The notes: generated from the sequence alone by a model not told the origin. DNA of 44,271 nt from an uncultured Flavobacteriaceae bacterium (GCA_937136455.1 CAKZOO010000169.1:1-44271); one strand, 5' to 3'; positions 25,116-35,367 are shown, counted from the first letter of the stretch. Made by a program: numbers and translations.

Positions 25116-27950
25116 ATGGACAACACGAATAACACTATAGCAGTACAAGGAGCTCGAGTTCACAACCTTAAAAATATCGATATTGATATTCCAAGGGAGC
25201 AACTTGTCGTCATTACTGGATTATCCGGTAGTGGAAAGTCTTCACTTGCTTTTGATACCATTTATGCTGAAGGTCAGCGTCGTTATATTGAAACTTTCTC
25301 TGCCTATGCCAGACAATTTTTAGGATCACTGGAACGACCTGATGTCGATAAGATTGACGGCCTATCCCCTGTGATTGCCATTGAACAAAAAACAACTTCT
25401 AAATCTCCGCGCTCAACTGTTGGAACCATTACAGAAGTCTACGACTTTTTAAGACTCTTGTTTGCAAGAGCCTCGGATGCGTACTCCTACAATACTGGAG
25501 AAAAGATGGTTTCGTATACAGATGATCAGATTCAAGAGCGTATTAGCGAACGTTATTTAGATAAACGCATCAGTATTTTAGCACCTGTAATACGTGCTCG
25601 AAAAGGACATTACAGAGAACTCTTTGAGCAAATTGCCAAAAGAGGTTTTTTAAAAGTTCGCGTTGATGGTGTTATCATGGACATTGTAAGAGGAATGAAA
25701 CTCGATCGATACAAAACTCACGATATCGAGATCGTTATTGATCGAATAGCTGTTACTAGTGATACAGCGACACAGAAAAGACTCTCTGAAAGTATTTTAA
25801 CTGCCATGAGTGAGGGTTCAGATCTTTTATTAGTTCTAGAACAAGAAAGTCAAGAAATTGAATTCTTTAGCAGGGATCTTATGTGTCCAAGTACTGGTAT
25901 CTCTTATCCTGTCCCAGAACCCAATAGCTTTTCATTTAACTCTCCAAAGGGGATGTGTCCAAAATGCAATGGATTGGGACATCATTTTGAAATAAGTTTA
26001 GAAAAGGTTATCCCTGATGAAAAACTCAGTATCGAAGAAGGAGGAATTGAACCTTTGGGTAAAAAAAGAAGCACTTGGGCCTTTAAACAATTAGAGGCCA
26101 TCGCACTTAAGTACCAATTTGATCTTAGCACTCCTATTTCAAATATTCCTGAACAAGCTATGAATATCATCCTTTATGGAGGTAATGAATCCTTTGAAGT
26201 ATTTTCAAAAACAGCTGGGGTATCCAAATCCTACAAGATCGAATATGAGGGTATTTGCAATTTTATTCAATCTCAGAGTGATGACGCCCATACTTCTACT
26301 TTGAGACGTTGGGCTGAATCCTATATGGATAAAACCTTTTGCTCCACCTGTGAGGGAAGTCGACTTCAAAAAGAAGCTTTGTTTTTTAAATATCAAGGCA
26401 AGAATATTGCGGAATTAGCTGCCATGGATTTAGTAGACCTCAATGATTTCATCCTTACATCAGAATCGAATTTAAAGGGAGATCAAAAAATTATCGCTCA
26501 AGAAATCCTTAAAGAAATAAAGGCGCGACTGAGTTTTCTATTAGATGTGGGACTCAATTATTTGAGTCTCAATCGAAGCTCAAAATCACTTTCCGGTGGA
26601 GAGGCACAACGAATTCGTTTAGCAACTCAAATAGGTTCTCAATTAGTTGGTGTACTCTATATACTAGATGAACCCTCGATAGGATTGCATCAGCGAGACA
26701 ACAACAGATTGATTCGTTCTTTGAAATCTCTTCGTGATTTAGGAAACTCAATTTTAGTCGTTGAACACGATAAAGACATGATTCTCGAAGCGGATTATGT
26801 AATTGATATTGGACCTCATGCGGGTAAACACGGTGGTGAAATTATCTCTAAAGGGACTCCTAAGGAATTACAAAAAACCAATACTACGACCGCGGCCTAT
26901 CTGTGTGGTTCAATGAAAATAGAAATTCCAAAGATTCGAAGAGGTGGAAATGGAAACTCATTAATCCTCAAAGGCTGCAGAGGAAACAACCTCAAAAATA
27001 TTGATGTAACTTTTCCTCTGGGTAAATTTATCGGAATTAGCGGGGTTTCTGGAAGTGGAAAATCTTCTTTAATTAACGAAACCCTCTACCCTATTTTAAA
27101 CGCTCATTTTTTTAATGGTGTTAAAAAACCTTTAGAATACGATACGATTCAAGGATTGGAACATATCGATAAAGTGATCGATATCAATCAATCACCAATT
27201 GGCAGAACTCCCAGATCAAATCCAGCCACTTATACAGGTGTTTTTGGCGAAATAAGAAGCTTGTTTGCAAAAACGATTGAGGCTTCGATTCGTGGTTATA
27301 AACCTGGCAGGTTTAGCTTTAACGTAGCAGGTGGAAGATGTGAAACCTGTGCTGGTGGTGGACTAAAAGCGATTGAGATGAATTTCTTACCAGACATCTA
27401 CGTTCCATGTGATGAGTGTTTTGGTAAGCGTTTTAACCGAGAAACACTTGAAATTAGATATAAGGGTAAATCTATTTCAGATGTTTTAGAAATGACAATT
27501 GATGAAGCAGTGTCATTTTTTGAATCCATTCCTAAAATTCACAGAAAGCTAAAAACCATACAAGATGTTGGTTTGGGGTATATATCACTCGGACAGCAAT
27601 CGACAACCCTATCTGGAGGTGAAGCACAACGTATAAAACTAGCAACTGAATTGTCAAAAATAGATACTGGTAATACTTTTTATATCTTAGATGAACCAAC
27701 TACTGGTCTACATTTTGAAGACATTAGAGTTTTATTAGACGTGTTGCAAAAGTTAGTTGACAAAGGAAATACAGTAGTAGTTATCGAACACAATTTAGAT
27801 GTCTTAAAAGTAGTTGATCATCTTATTGACATTGGCCCTGAAGGAGGTAAATACGGAGGTGAGTTAGTAGCAGAGGGCACCCCTGAAATCGTTGCAACAT
27901 CTAAAGTGAGTTTTACAGCACCCTTTTTAAAAGAAGAATTAAAAGCATAA
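25116..27950 (+). CDS. uvrA: Excinuclease ABC subunit A
   Basis: DNA damage-recognition ATPase of nucleotide excision repair. 944 aa from the ATG at 25116 (a TTG 6 bp upstream is possible). Two ABC modules: Walker A G-L-S-G-S-G-K-S near residue 35 and G-V-S-G-S-G-K-S near 650, signature L-S-G-G-E-A-Q-R twice, Walker B I-L-D-E-P-S and I-L-D-E-P-T. The C-terminal zinc module is complete (C-E-T-C ... C-D-E-C), but the first one reads C257-P-S-T260 ... C281-P-K-C284, with Thr where the second Cys usually is. Divergent from the S24 repressor over the paired operators, so damage control is likely. The LOG gene follows after 3 bp. Confidence 0.97.
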   Translation: MDNTNNTIAVQGARVHNLKNIDIDIPREQLVVITGLSGSGKSSLAFDTIYAEGQRRYIETFSAYARQFLGSLERPDVDKIDGLSPVIAIEQKTTSKSPRSTVGTITEVYDFLRLLFARASDAYSYNTGEKMVSYTDDQIQERISERYLDKRISILAPVIRARKGHYRELFEQIAKRGFLKVRVDGVIMDIVRGMKLDRYKTHDIEIVIDRIAVTSDTATQKRLSESILTAMSEGSDLLLVLEQESQEIEFFSRDLMCPSTGISYPVPEPNSFSFNSPKGMCPKCNGLGHHFEISLEKVIPDEKLSIEEGGIEPLGKKRSTWAFKQLEAIALKYQFDLSTPISNIPEQAMNIILYGGNESFEVFSKTAGVSKSYKIEYEGICNFIQSQSDDAHTSTLRRWAESYMDKTFCSTCEGSRLQKEALFFKYQGKNIAELAAMDLVDLNDFILTSESNLKGDQKIIAQEILKEIKARLSFLLDVGLNYLSLNRSSKSLSGGEAQRIRLATQIGSQLVGVLYILDEPSIGLHQRDNNRLIRSLKSLRDLGNSILVVEHDKDMILEADYVIDIGPHAGKHGGEIISKGTPKELQKTNTTTAAYLCGSMKIEIPKIRRGGNGNSLILKGCRGNNLKNIDVTFPLGKFIGISGVSGSGKSSLINETLYPILNAHFFNGVKKPLEYDTIQGLEHIDKVIDINQSPIGRTPRSNPATYTGVFGEIRSLFAKTIEASIRGYKPGRFSFNVAGGRCETCAGGGLKAIEMNFLPDIYVPCDECFGKRFNRETLEIRYKGKSISDVLEMTIDEAVSFFESIPKIHRKLKTIQDVGLGYISLGQQSTTLSGGEAQRIKLATELSKIDTGNTFYILDEPTTGLHFEDIRVLLDVLQKLVDKGNTVVVIEHNLDVLKVVDHLIDIGPEGGKYGGELVAEGTPEIVATSKVSFTAPFLKEELKA

Positions 27951-27953
27951 ACA

Positions 27954-28637
27954 ATGACAAACGAACAAAGTAAAAAATGGAATGAGACCAAGACGAATGA
28001 TTCCTGGGCACTCTTTAAAATCATGGGAGAATTTGTCAATGGATTTGAAGAAATGGGACTTATTGGTCCCTGTGTATCAATTTTTGGTTCAGCTCGTACG
28101 AAGGCAGGAACGGTTGAATATGAACTCGCTAGAAATATCGCTTATGAAATTGCCAATGTAGGATTTGGAGTGATTACTGGTGGAGGTCCCGGTATCATGG
28201 AAGCTGCTAATAAAGGAGCTAAAGAAGCTGGAGGTAAATCAGTTGGTCTCAATATTGATTTGCCTTTTGAACAACACGATAATGCCTATATCGACAGGGA
28301 ATACAATTTGCATTTCAACTATTTCTTTGTCCGTAAGGTTATGTTTGTCAAATACGCACAAGCCTTTGTGGTCATGCCTGGTGGATTTGGTACTTTGGAT
28401 GAACTCTTTGAGGCAATAACGCTGATCCAGACCCAAAAGATTGATAAATTTCCTATCATTTTAGTTGGGAGTTCCTATTGGAAAGGCCTAATGGATTGGA
28501 TTAAAAATCAATTGTATGACAATGATAAAATAAGTAAGGACGACTTGGAATTGGTATATCTTGCAGATACTCCCTTAGAGGTAATCTCTCATATTGAGCA
28601 ATTCTACGAACTTAAAGAACACAGTCCAAATTTCTAA
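27954..28637 (+). CDS. LOG-family nucleotide phosphoribohydrolase (TIGR00730-like)
   Basis: 227 aa Rossmann-fold protein of the LOG family (lysine decarboxylase-like misnomer). The signature P142-G-G-F-G-T-x-x-E150 and the preceding V-R-K at 126-128 are present, with G-G-G-P-G-I-M-E at about 76-83. Characterised members cleave nucleoside-5'-monophosphates (cytokinin riboside phosphate or purine nucleotides) to base and ribose-5-phosphate. Three bp after uvrA, so transcribed with it; the functional link to repair is unproven. Confidence 0.9.
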   Translation: MTNEQSKKWNETKTNDSWALFKIMGEFVNGFEEMGLIGPCVSIFGSARTKAGTVEYELARNIAYEIANVGFGVITGGGPGIMEAANKGAKEAGGKSVGLNIDLPFEQHDNAYIDREYNLHFNYFFVRKVMFVKYAQAFVVMPGGFGTLDELFEAITLIQTQKIDKFPIILVGSSYWKGLMDWIKNQLYDNDKISKDDLELVYLADTPLEVISHIEQFYELKEHSPNF

Positions 28638-28641
28638 TTCA

Positions 28642-31473
28642 TTGAAAAAAACTATCGCTTATAAAATCATTACAGTAGTTGTGATACTGTGCTTTGCTAC
28701 TTCATTGTACGCACAGCATACTAATGAGATTATAGCTAAGATTGACACAAAGAATCATCAAATCAATATTCAGCAAACCTTCAGTTTTCAAAATTCAAGC
28801 GAGGATCCCTTATACGAACTTTATTTTAACGATTGGAATCACGCCTATAGTTCAAAAAACACTCCTTTAGCGAAGCGATTTAGCGAAGAGTTTAAAAAGA
28901 GCCTCCATGTGGCTAGTAATAAGGATCGGGGTTTTACCAATATCATTGGCATCATCGATGCTAACTTTCAAAAACTTAAATGGGAACGATTAGCCTCTTA
29001 TGATTTAATAAAGATTGATCTCAATGAGGCGGTTCAGCCTAATGAAACCATCAAACTGATTCTAACCTATACGGTAAAATTGCCTCATGCTCGATTTACA
29101 TCCTATGGTCACTTTTCCAACGGTTCTTACAATCTTAAAGATTGGTACCTCTCCCCTGCAATCTATCAAGATGGTGAATGGTTGCTTTATTCTAACTTAG
29201 ATTTACAAGACCTCTATACGGGAGTAACTAATACGGTGATCAATTTTGTTTACCCACAAGAAATGAGTCTCAACTCTAACTACACAGAAATTAAATCGAG
29301 GGTTATGGAGGGTCAACAATGGGTTAAACTCGTAGGTAATCGTCAAAAGGGAGCAGAACTCTTTTTAGAACCCGTCAATAGTTTTAAACGATTTCAATTA
29401 AAAAATACTATTTTGGTGACTGATCTCATCAATGATAAGATGGATCAAAATCTCGTTGGAGAATCCCTAGATCGCGTTATCGATTTTATTTATGACAAAT
29501 TAGGACCCTATCCTCATGATCAATTACTGATCACGTCAAAAAACAATGAGCGATATCAAATCTATGGATTGAACCTCTTACCAAGCTTTTTAAGCCCTTA
29601 TTCCGATTCTTTTGCATTGGAATTAAATCTGCTTAAAACAACGCTCTACACCATGTTTAATGAAAGTTTCTTCATCAATCCTCGAAAAGAACAATGGGTC
29701 AGTGATGCCCTAGTTAATTATTTGATGATTCGCTATGTAGAAACCTACTATCCCGATACCAAATTACTGGGAAAATTAGCTGATTTTAAACTCCTGAAAG
29801 GCTTTTATGCTAGTCAGATAAAATTTAACGACAAATACGCCTTACTCTATAATTATTCTGCGAGAAAAAACCTCAATCAAGCCCTGCTCACCTCAAATGA
29901 CTCATTGATTAAATTCAACAATCAAATCGCAAATAAATACAAGGCAGGACTAGGCTTGTCATACCTTTCTGAATATTTGGGGGACTATAGCCTCGATAAG
30001 TGTATCGAAGAATTTTACAACACCTATAATAAATCCGAGATTTCCGGTGAATTATTCAGAGAAGTTTTAGAAAATTTCACCGATAAAGATATCAGTTGGT
30101 TTTTTGAAGAATACATCTACACCAATAATAAAATCAATTTTAAAATTGACCGTGTTCGCTCCAAGTCTGATAGTACAGAAATTCGCATCAGCTCTAATAA
30201 AAACAATAAACTACCTATTTCACTCTTTGGTTTAAAGCAGGATTCTGTCGTTTTTAAAAAATGGATCAACCCTCAACAACTCAATAAAAGCTTTCTTGTT
30301 AAAAGTGACGATATTGACCGAATTGTTCTCAATTACGACCATAAAATTCCTGAAATCAACCCGAGGGATAATTGGAAATCGGTCAACGGTTTTCTATCTA
30401 CCAATAGAAGATTGCGTTTGACGTTTTTTAAAGATATTGAAAATCCATACCGTTCACAGTTGTTCTATTTCCCGAATATGAAATACAATCTTTACGATGG
30501 ATTTACCCCAGGTATTCGTTTGCACAACAAAACACCTCTAGACAAAGCTTTTGAATTTAGTTTCTATCCATCCTATTCCTTGGCTACAAATTCATGGGTA
30601 GGTTTTGGTACTGCCAATTATCAAAAGTACTACGAAAAGCCAAATCTGTACTACACCAATTTCAGTTTGGGCTATTCGAGTTTTCACTTTGATCGAGATG
30701 CTCGCTATTCTACTTTTGTCCCTATATTTAGTATGGGTTGGAGACCTTCTTATTTGAGAAAAAATAAAACGAATGTACTTTATGTGCGCTATGTATATGT
30801 CAATAGAGAGTACAGTAAATCTTCATTTACATTAGCAACTCCTAATTACGGAGTGTTCAATTTAGGTTATGGTAGTCTTGACAGAGATGCACTTAATTTC
30901 TTTAAGTGGAAAGTAAATTCAGAATATTCTACAAATTTTTCAAAACTGAATTTAGAAGTAGAAACCAGAAAACTTTACGACAACAAACAACAGCTTAATT
31001 TCAGGTTGTATCTGGGAACCTTTTTACACAACAATACCCAGGGTGATTTCTTTAGCTATGCATTGGATCGCCCAACAGATTACCTTTTTGAATATCCCTA
31101 TTTAGGTCGTTCTGAAGAAGAAGGAATTTATTCCCAACAGCTAATAATTGCTGAAGGAGGTTTTAAATCAAAATTGTCCAATCCCTATGCTAATCAATGG
31201 TTGGGAGTTGCTAACACAAGTCTAAACGTGTGGAGATGGATCGAACTGTACAATGATGTAGGTTTTGTGAAAAACAAAGGATCACAAGCTCAATTGGTAT
31301 ACGATTTTGGAGTTCGATTTAATTTAGTCACTGATTATTTAGAGCTTTATTTTCCATTGTACTCCAACAATGGTTGGGAACTTACTCATAATGGATACAG
31401 TTCTAAAATGAGGTTTGTAATCGCTTTAAACACTAAAACACTTTCAGGACTTTTCAAAAGACAGTGGTTTTAA
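28642..31473 (+). CDS. M1 aminopeptidase-like protein without zinc site, with barrel-like C-terminus
   Basis: 943 aa from the TTG at 28642, which gives a clean signal peptide (K-K-T-I-A-Y-K then a hydrophobic stretch, cleavage near L-Y-A-Q). A second TTG at 28594 lies inside the upstream gene and would bury the signal. Residues about 20-520 resemble the beta-sandwich and helical domains of M1 peptidases, but where HExxH should be there is T-L-Y-T-M-F-N-E, and the W-L-S-E-G-F-A-N-Y segment reads W-V-S-D-A-L-V-N-Y. The zinc ligands are thus lost. From about 600 onward the sequence is strand-rich with alternating aromatic residues and ends in R-Q-W-F, as in outer-membrane beta-barrels. Likely an outer-membrane or surface protein; function unknown. 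Third gene of the uvrA operon. Confidence 0.72.
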   Translation: MKKTIAYKIITVVVILCFATSLYAQHTNEIIAKIDTKNHQINIQQTFSFQNSSEDPLYELYFNDWNHAYSSKNTPLAKRFSEEFKKSLHVASNKDRGFTNIIGIIDANFQKLKWERLASYDLIKIDLNEAVQPNETIKLILTYTVKLPHARFTSYGHFSNGSYNLKDWYLSPAIYQDGEWLLYSNLDLQDLYTGVTNTVINFVYPQEMSLNSNYTEIKSRVMEGQQWVKLVGNRQKGAELFLEPVNSFKRFQLKNTILVTDLINDKMDQNLVGESLDRVIDFIYDKLGPYPHDQLLITSKNNERYQIYGLNLLPSFLSPYSDSFALELNLLKTTLYTMFNESFFINPRKEQWVSDALVNYLMIRYVETYYPDTKLLGKLADFKLLKGFYASQIKFNDKYALLYNYSARKNLNQALLTSNDSLIKFNNQIANKYKAGLGLSYLSEYLGDYSLDKCIEEFYNTYNKSEISGELFREVLENFTDKDISWFFEEYIYTNNKINFKIDRVRSKSDSTEIRISSNKNNKLPISLFGLKQDSVVFKKWINPQQLNKSFLVKSDDIDRIVLNYDHKIPEINPRDNWKSVNGFLSTNRRLRLTFFKDIENPYRSQLFYFPNMKYNLYDGFTPGIRLHNKTPLDKAFEFSFYPSYSLATNSWVGFGTANYQKYYEKPNLYYTNFSLGYSSFHFDRDARYSTFVPIFSMGWRPSYLRKNKTNVLYVRYVYVNREYSKSSFTLATPNYGVFNLGYGSLDRDALNFFKWKVNSEYSTNFSKLNLEVETRKLYDNKQQLNFRLYLGTFLHNNTQGDFFSYALDRPTDYLFEYPYLGRSEEEGIYSQQLIIAEGGFKSKLSNPYANQWLGVANTSLNVWRWIELYNDVGFVKNKGSQAQLVYDFGVRFNLVTDYLELYFPLYSNNGWELTHNGYSSKMRFVIALNTKTLSGLFKRQWF

Positions 31474-31484
31474 GGCTCTATTTT

Positions 31485-31515
31485 TTGCAAATCCTCTCAA
31501 ATAAAGGTAATTTTG
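31485..31515 (+). promoter_or_regulatory. Strong Bacteroidota-type promoter for the second E1 gene
   Basis: TTG at the end of a T-run (31485-31487), a 20 nt spacer, then TAATTTTG (31508-31515), a full TAnnTTTG match, 18 nt before the ATG at 31534. This is the best example of the phylum consensus in the window. Confidence 0.65.
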
Positions 31516-31533
31516 TAAAAATTCCAAACATAC

Positions 31534-33945
31534 ATGAAACTAAACCCAGAAAAGCAAAAAGAACTTTCCTACAACGAATTTAAAGAGCAAATCATCTCTG
31601 ATTACAAAACTGCTTTTTTGAGTAGGGAATGTAGTTTGCTTGGAAGAAGGGAGGTCCTTACTGGTAAGGCTAAATTCGGAATTTTTGGAGATGGTAAAGA
31701 ATTGCCTCAGTTAGCCATGGCTCGTGCATTTAAACCAGGTGATTTTAGATCGGGATATTATAGGGATCAAACTCTAATGATGGCTTTGGGCCTCTATACC
31801 CCACTTGATTTATTTCACGGATTGTATGCCACTACTGATATAGAGAAGGAACCCATGAGTGCTGGTAGGCAAATGGGAGGACATTTTGTAACGCACTCAA
31901 TCGATCAAGACGGAAATTGGAAGAACCTTTCACAGCAAATGAATTCAAGTGCTGACCTTTCTCCTACTGCTGCTCAAATACCGCGATTATTAGGATTAGC
32001 TCAGGCTTCAAAGGTTTACAGAAATCATCAAACACCAAATGCCCACCTCTTTTCAAATGGCGGAAATGAAATTGCATGGGGAACTATTGGTAATGCGAGT
32101 ACCTCAGAAGGTTGTTTTTTTGAAACCATCAATGCTGCAGGAGTTCTCCAAGTTCCAATGGTGATCTCCGTTTGGGATGATGAATACGGTATCTCAGTTC
32201 CTGCAAAATATCAAACCACAAAATCATCAATTTCTGAAGTCTTAGCTGGATTTCAAAGAACTGAAGACCAGGATGGATTTGAGATCATCAAAGTAAAGGG
32301 TTGGGATTATACAGCCCTGATACACGCTTATGAAAACGCAGCTGACATCGCTAGAGAAAAACACGTGCCAGTATTGGTTCACGTAGTTGAGTTAACACAA
32401 CCGCAGGGTCACTCTACTTCAGGTTCGCACGAACGATATAAATCTAAGGATCGACTAGAATGGGAAGATGAGATGGATTGTAATAAACAGTTTAGATCAT
32501 GGATTTTAGAGCACTCAATTGCTACTGAAGAGGAACTCGAGGCTTATGAAAAAGAAATTAAACGCACAGTTCGAAATTCAAAGCGACAAGCTTGGAATGA
32601 ATTCTTAGCACAACATAAGGACTTAAAAGAAGATTTAATTTTAAAACTTAGTGATGCTGCTAAATCGTCTACCAATAAGGTCTTTATAGAAAAGATTAAA
32701 AATGATTTAATTGCTCTTGAAGAACCTATCAAAAAGGATTTAGTTTCCAAGGCGAGAGAAGCCATTCGCTTTATGATAGGTGAAGAATCTGAAGCTAAGA
32801 AAGTGCTAGCCAATTGGATCCAAGATTTTTTATCCAAAACTCAACCTGCATACAGTTCGCATCTTTACAGTGAAACAAAATTCAGAGCTACTGCAGTTGA
32901 GGCAATTCATGCGGAATATGACACTGACGCTCAATTAGTTGATGGACGATTAATCATCAGAGATAATTTTGACAAACTCTTAGAACAACATCCTGAACTG
33001 CTTATATTTGGTGAGGATTGCGGTAAAATTGGAGATGTAAATCAAGGTCTTGAAGGCCTTCAAGAAAAGTACGGAGAAATCCGTGTTTCAGATACGGGAA
33101 TCAGAGAAACCACTCTTGTTGGTCAGGGAGTTGGAATGGCTTTAAGAGGATTGCGTCCTATTGCTGAAATTCAATATTTAGACTATATACTCTATGCGAT
33201 TCAAACCCTGAGTGATGATGTATCTAGTCTACGTTATAGGACTTTTGGAAAACAAAAAGTTCCCTTAATTATCAGAACGAGAGGACATCGTTTGGAAGGA
33301 ATCTGGCATTCGGGATCACCAACTGGTGGAATGATTCACTTTCTTAGAGGAATGTGTATTCTCTCCCCTAGAAATATGACGGTGGCTGCTGGTTTTTACA
33401 ACAGTTTATTAAAAAGTGATGATCCAGCTATTGTTATTGAGAGCCTAAACGGTTATCGACTCAAAGAAAAAATGCCTTCAAATCTCGGAGAATATACTGT
33501 GCCTATTGGTGTTGTAGAAACCCTTAAAGAGGGTTCAGACATTACAGTGGTTTCCTATGGCTCTACCCTACGAATTGTCGGGGAGGTTGCTCAAAAGCTA
33601 TTAGCGGTTGGAATCGACATCGAACTTATAGATGCTCAGAGTTTAGTTCCATTTGATTTGGATCATCAAATTGTGGAGTCTGTCAAAAAGACGAATCGAT
33701 TGGTAGTGATTGACGAGGATGTTCCGGGTGGATGTTCAGCTTATCTCTTACAAGAAATTCTAGAAAAACAAGGAGCATATAACTATTTAGATGCACAACC
33801 GATGACCATCACTGCTCAGGCTCATAGACCAGCATACGCTTCTGATGGAGATTATTTTTCAAAGCCTAATGTTGATGAGATCTACGAAAAGCTCTATCAA
33901 ATGATGCATGAATCAGATCCTTTGAGTTATCCGAGTATTTATTAG
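31534..33945 (+). CDS. Fused alpha/beta 2-oxoacid dehydrogenase E1 (long, divergent type)
   Basis: 803 aa ThDP-dependent E1 with alpha-type half (about 1-330), an additional charged helical linker (about 335-445) and beta-type half (about 448-803). It is only distantly related to the E1 at 4750-6726 and is longer. The ThDP motif is altered: G186-N187-A-S ... W-D215-D216-E-Y218, versus G-D/E-G ... N-N-x-Y in classical enzymes. Asn and Asp at the two metal-ligand positions are thus swapped, preserving overall charge. The beta half keeps G-E-D-C-G, P-G-G-C-S and other transketolase-C segments. Substrate unknown (2-oxoacid presumed). Single-gene unit; no E2/E3 gene adjacent. Confidence 0.87.
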   Translation: MKLNPEKQKELSYNEFKEQIISDYKTAFLSRECSLLGRREVLTGKAKFGIFGDGKELPQLAMARAFKPGDFRSGYYRDQTLMMALGLYTPLDLFHGLYATTDIEKEPMSAGRQMGGHFVTHSIDQDGNWKNLSQQMNSSADLSPTAAQIPRLLGLAQASKVYRNHQTPNAHLFSNGGNEIAWGTIGNASTSEGCFFETINAAGVLQVPMVISVWDDEYGISVPAKYQTTKSSISEVLAGFQRTEDQDGFEIIKVKGWDYTALIHAYENAADIAREKHVPVLVHVVELTQPQGHSTSGSHERYKSKDRLEWEDEMDCNKQFRSWILEHSIATEEELEAYEKEIKRTVRNSKRQAWNEFLAQHKDLKEDLILKLSDAAKSSTNKVFIEKIKNDLIALEEPIKKDLVSKAREAIRFMIGEESEAKKVLANWIQDFLSKTQPAYSSHLYSETKFRATAVEAIHAEYDTDAQLVDGRLIIRDNFDKLLEQHPELLIFGEDCGKIGDVNQGLEGLQEKYGEIRVSDTGIRETTLVGQGVGMALRGLRPIAEIQYLDYILYAIQTLSDDVSSLRYRTFGKQKVPLIIRTRGHRLEGIWHSGSPTGGMIHFLRGMCILSPRNMTVAAGFYNSLLKSDDPAIVIESLNGYRLKEKMPSNLGEYTVPIGVVETLKEGSDITVVSYGSTLRIVGEVAQKLLAVGIDIELIDAQSLVPFDLDHQIVESVKKTNRLVVIDEDVPGGCSAYLLQEILEKQGAYNYLDAQPMTITAQAHRPAYASDGDYFSKPNVDEIYEKLYQMMHESDPLSYPSIY

Positions 33946-33991
33946 AGTTCTAAAAAGAATTTATATATTTAAATTAAATCTGTAATAACCT

Positions 33992-34369
33992 ATGCAATCA
34001 TCAAGTTTTAAATCTTTTGGATTACTTCTCTTTAGAATTGTAATTTCAGCTTCTATGTTGACTCACGGAAGTTCTAAAGCTATCAAATTACTCAATGGAG
34101 ATTTTACTTTTGCGAATCCAATTGGAATAGGAGAATTACCTACTTTGATTCTTGCTGTCATTGCTGAAGTCATCGCTCCTATTTTTATCATCGTAGGCTA
34201 CAAAACTCGATTGGCTACCATACCGGCCATGGCTACCATGTTTGTAGCAGCATTCATTGTTCACCTTAACGATGGATTTGGAAGGCAGGAGCTTTCAGTA
34301 CTTTATTTGGTGAGCTTTTTATTGCTATTTATTTTAGGACCTGGTAAAATAAGTATTGACAAATCCTAG
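33992..34369 (+). CDS. DoxX-family membrane protein
   Basis: 125 aa with about four TM helices (around 8-28, 45-68, 73-92, 100-120) and the family-type L-L-L-F-R-I ... M-L-T-H-G-S-S-K start, followed by A-E-V-I-A-P-I-F-I-I-V-G-Y-K-T-R. DoxX proteins are small inner-membrane proteins linked to redox balance or thiosulfate oxidation in a few species; a role here is not known. It follows the E1 gene after 46 bp on the same strand and overlaps holA tail to tail by 4 bp. Confidence 0.85.
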   Translation: MQSSSFKSFGLLLFRIVISASMLTHGSSKAIKLLNGDFTFANPIGIGELPTLILAVIAEVIAPIFIIVGYKTRLATIPAMATMFVAAFIVHLNDGFGRQELSVLYLVSFLLLFILGPGKISIDKS

Positions 34370-35367
34370 AGTATTTTAAAGATCAATTCTTTTAGAAGAT
34401 CTTCATTACTCATCTGATATGAACCTACCCCCTTTCCTTTGAGATCCATTTCACGAAGTGCCTTTAGTATTCTACTGACTTCTTTGATGGGATAGTGATG
34501 TGCCGCAGTGTTAAACTCACTGACAAAGAAGGGATTGATCCCCAGTGAACTCGCAACATTTTTTGGGCTGTGATCACTTAAACTGTGATATTGCATCAGT
34601 TGTGAAAAAAAAGTGTGTAAGATACCTATGGTGACCACAAAAGGGTGTTCTTTTGGATTTTGATAGAAGTATTGTACAATTCTCAGAATCTTTTCAATGT
34701 TGCGTTCTGCAAGTGCTTTCTTTAGCTCAAAAACATTGTAATCTTTAGAAATACCTATATTTTTCTCAATGACCTCAGGAGTGATCTCAGCTCCTTTGTC
34801 AAGAACTAAGGAAAGCTTTTCAATTTCTTTGTCAATCTTAGAAAGATCAGTACCTAAGTATTCTGCCAATAAATGAGATGCTATTGGAGAGCATAAAAAC
34901 CCTTTCTTTTGAGCATTGGTTCGTATCCAATTGGGAATTTGATTGTCATATAGTTTCTTTGTGTCGAGAACTACTGAAGATTTTGCCAGGGCTTTGTACA
35001 ACGCTTTACGCTTGTCCAATTTCTTGTTTTTATAGGCGATTACTAAAATAGTTGAGGGTTGTGGATTTTCAGCATAACTGCTCAACTGTTCAATTTCTCT
35101 TGAGAGGTGTTGTGCTTCCTTAACCATCACAACCTGATACTCGGCCCCCATTGGAAACTGCTTCGCTTGATTTAAGATTTGATCTAACTTAGAATCCTTT
35201 CCGTAGAACACTACTTTATTAAAGGCTTGTTCGTGCTCTTCTAGTACGCTATTTGGAATGAAGTCACATAGCTTGTCAATATAATAAGGCTCATCTCCCA
35301 TTAAGAAATAGATGGGCTTAAAATTTTTGTTTTTTATATCTAAAGCAATTTTATTTACTTCTTCCAT
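34366..35367 (-). CDS. holA: DNA polymerase III subunit delta
   Basis: Clamp-loader subunit that opens the sliding clamp. 333 aa, typical length. N-terminal AAA+-like domain (K-P-I-Y-F-L-M-G-D-E-P-Y-Y-I-D at about 17-31, no Walker A needed), a middle lid region and the C-terminal collar (about 215-333, with F-E-L-K-K-A-L-A-E-R-N and V-S-R-I-L-K-A-L-R-E-M-D-L-K-G-K-G). Divergent from the HsdR_N-like gene over only 22 bp. Confidence 0.93.
   Translation of the reverse strand: MEEVNKIALDIKNKNFKPIYFLMGDEPYYIDKLCDFIPNSVLEEHEQAFNKVVFYGKDSKLDQILNQAKQFPMGAEYQVVMVKEAQHLSREIEQLSSYAENPQPSTILVIAYKNKKLDKRKALYKALAKSSVVLDTKKLYDNQIPNWIRTNAQKKGFLCSPIASHLLAEYLGTDLSKIDKEIEKLSLVLDKGAEITPEVIEKNIGISKDYNVFELKKALAERNIEKILRIVQYFYQNPKEHPFVVTIGILHTFFSQLMQYHSLSDHSPKNVASSLGINPFFVSEFNTAAHHYPIKEVSRILKALREMDLKGKGVGSYQMSNEDLLKELIFKIL

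Noticed and set aside
28594..28641. Earlier TTG start of the M1-like protein
   Set aside because: It lies within the LOG gene and would put 16 polar residues before the signal peptide.
31520..31526. ATTCCAA half-site near the second E1 gene as a third S24 operator
   Set aside because: Only one half-site; no matching TTGGAA arm at the right spacing.
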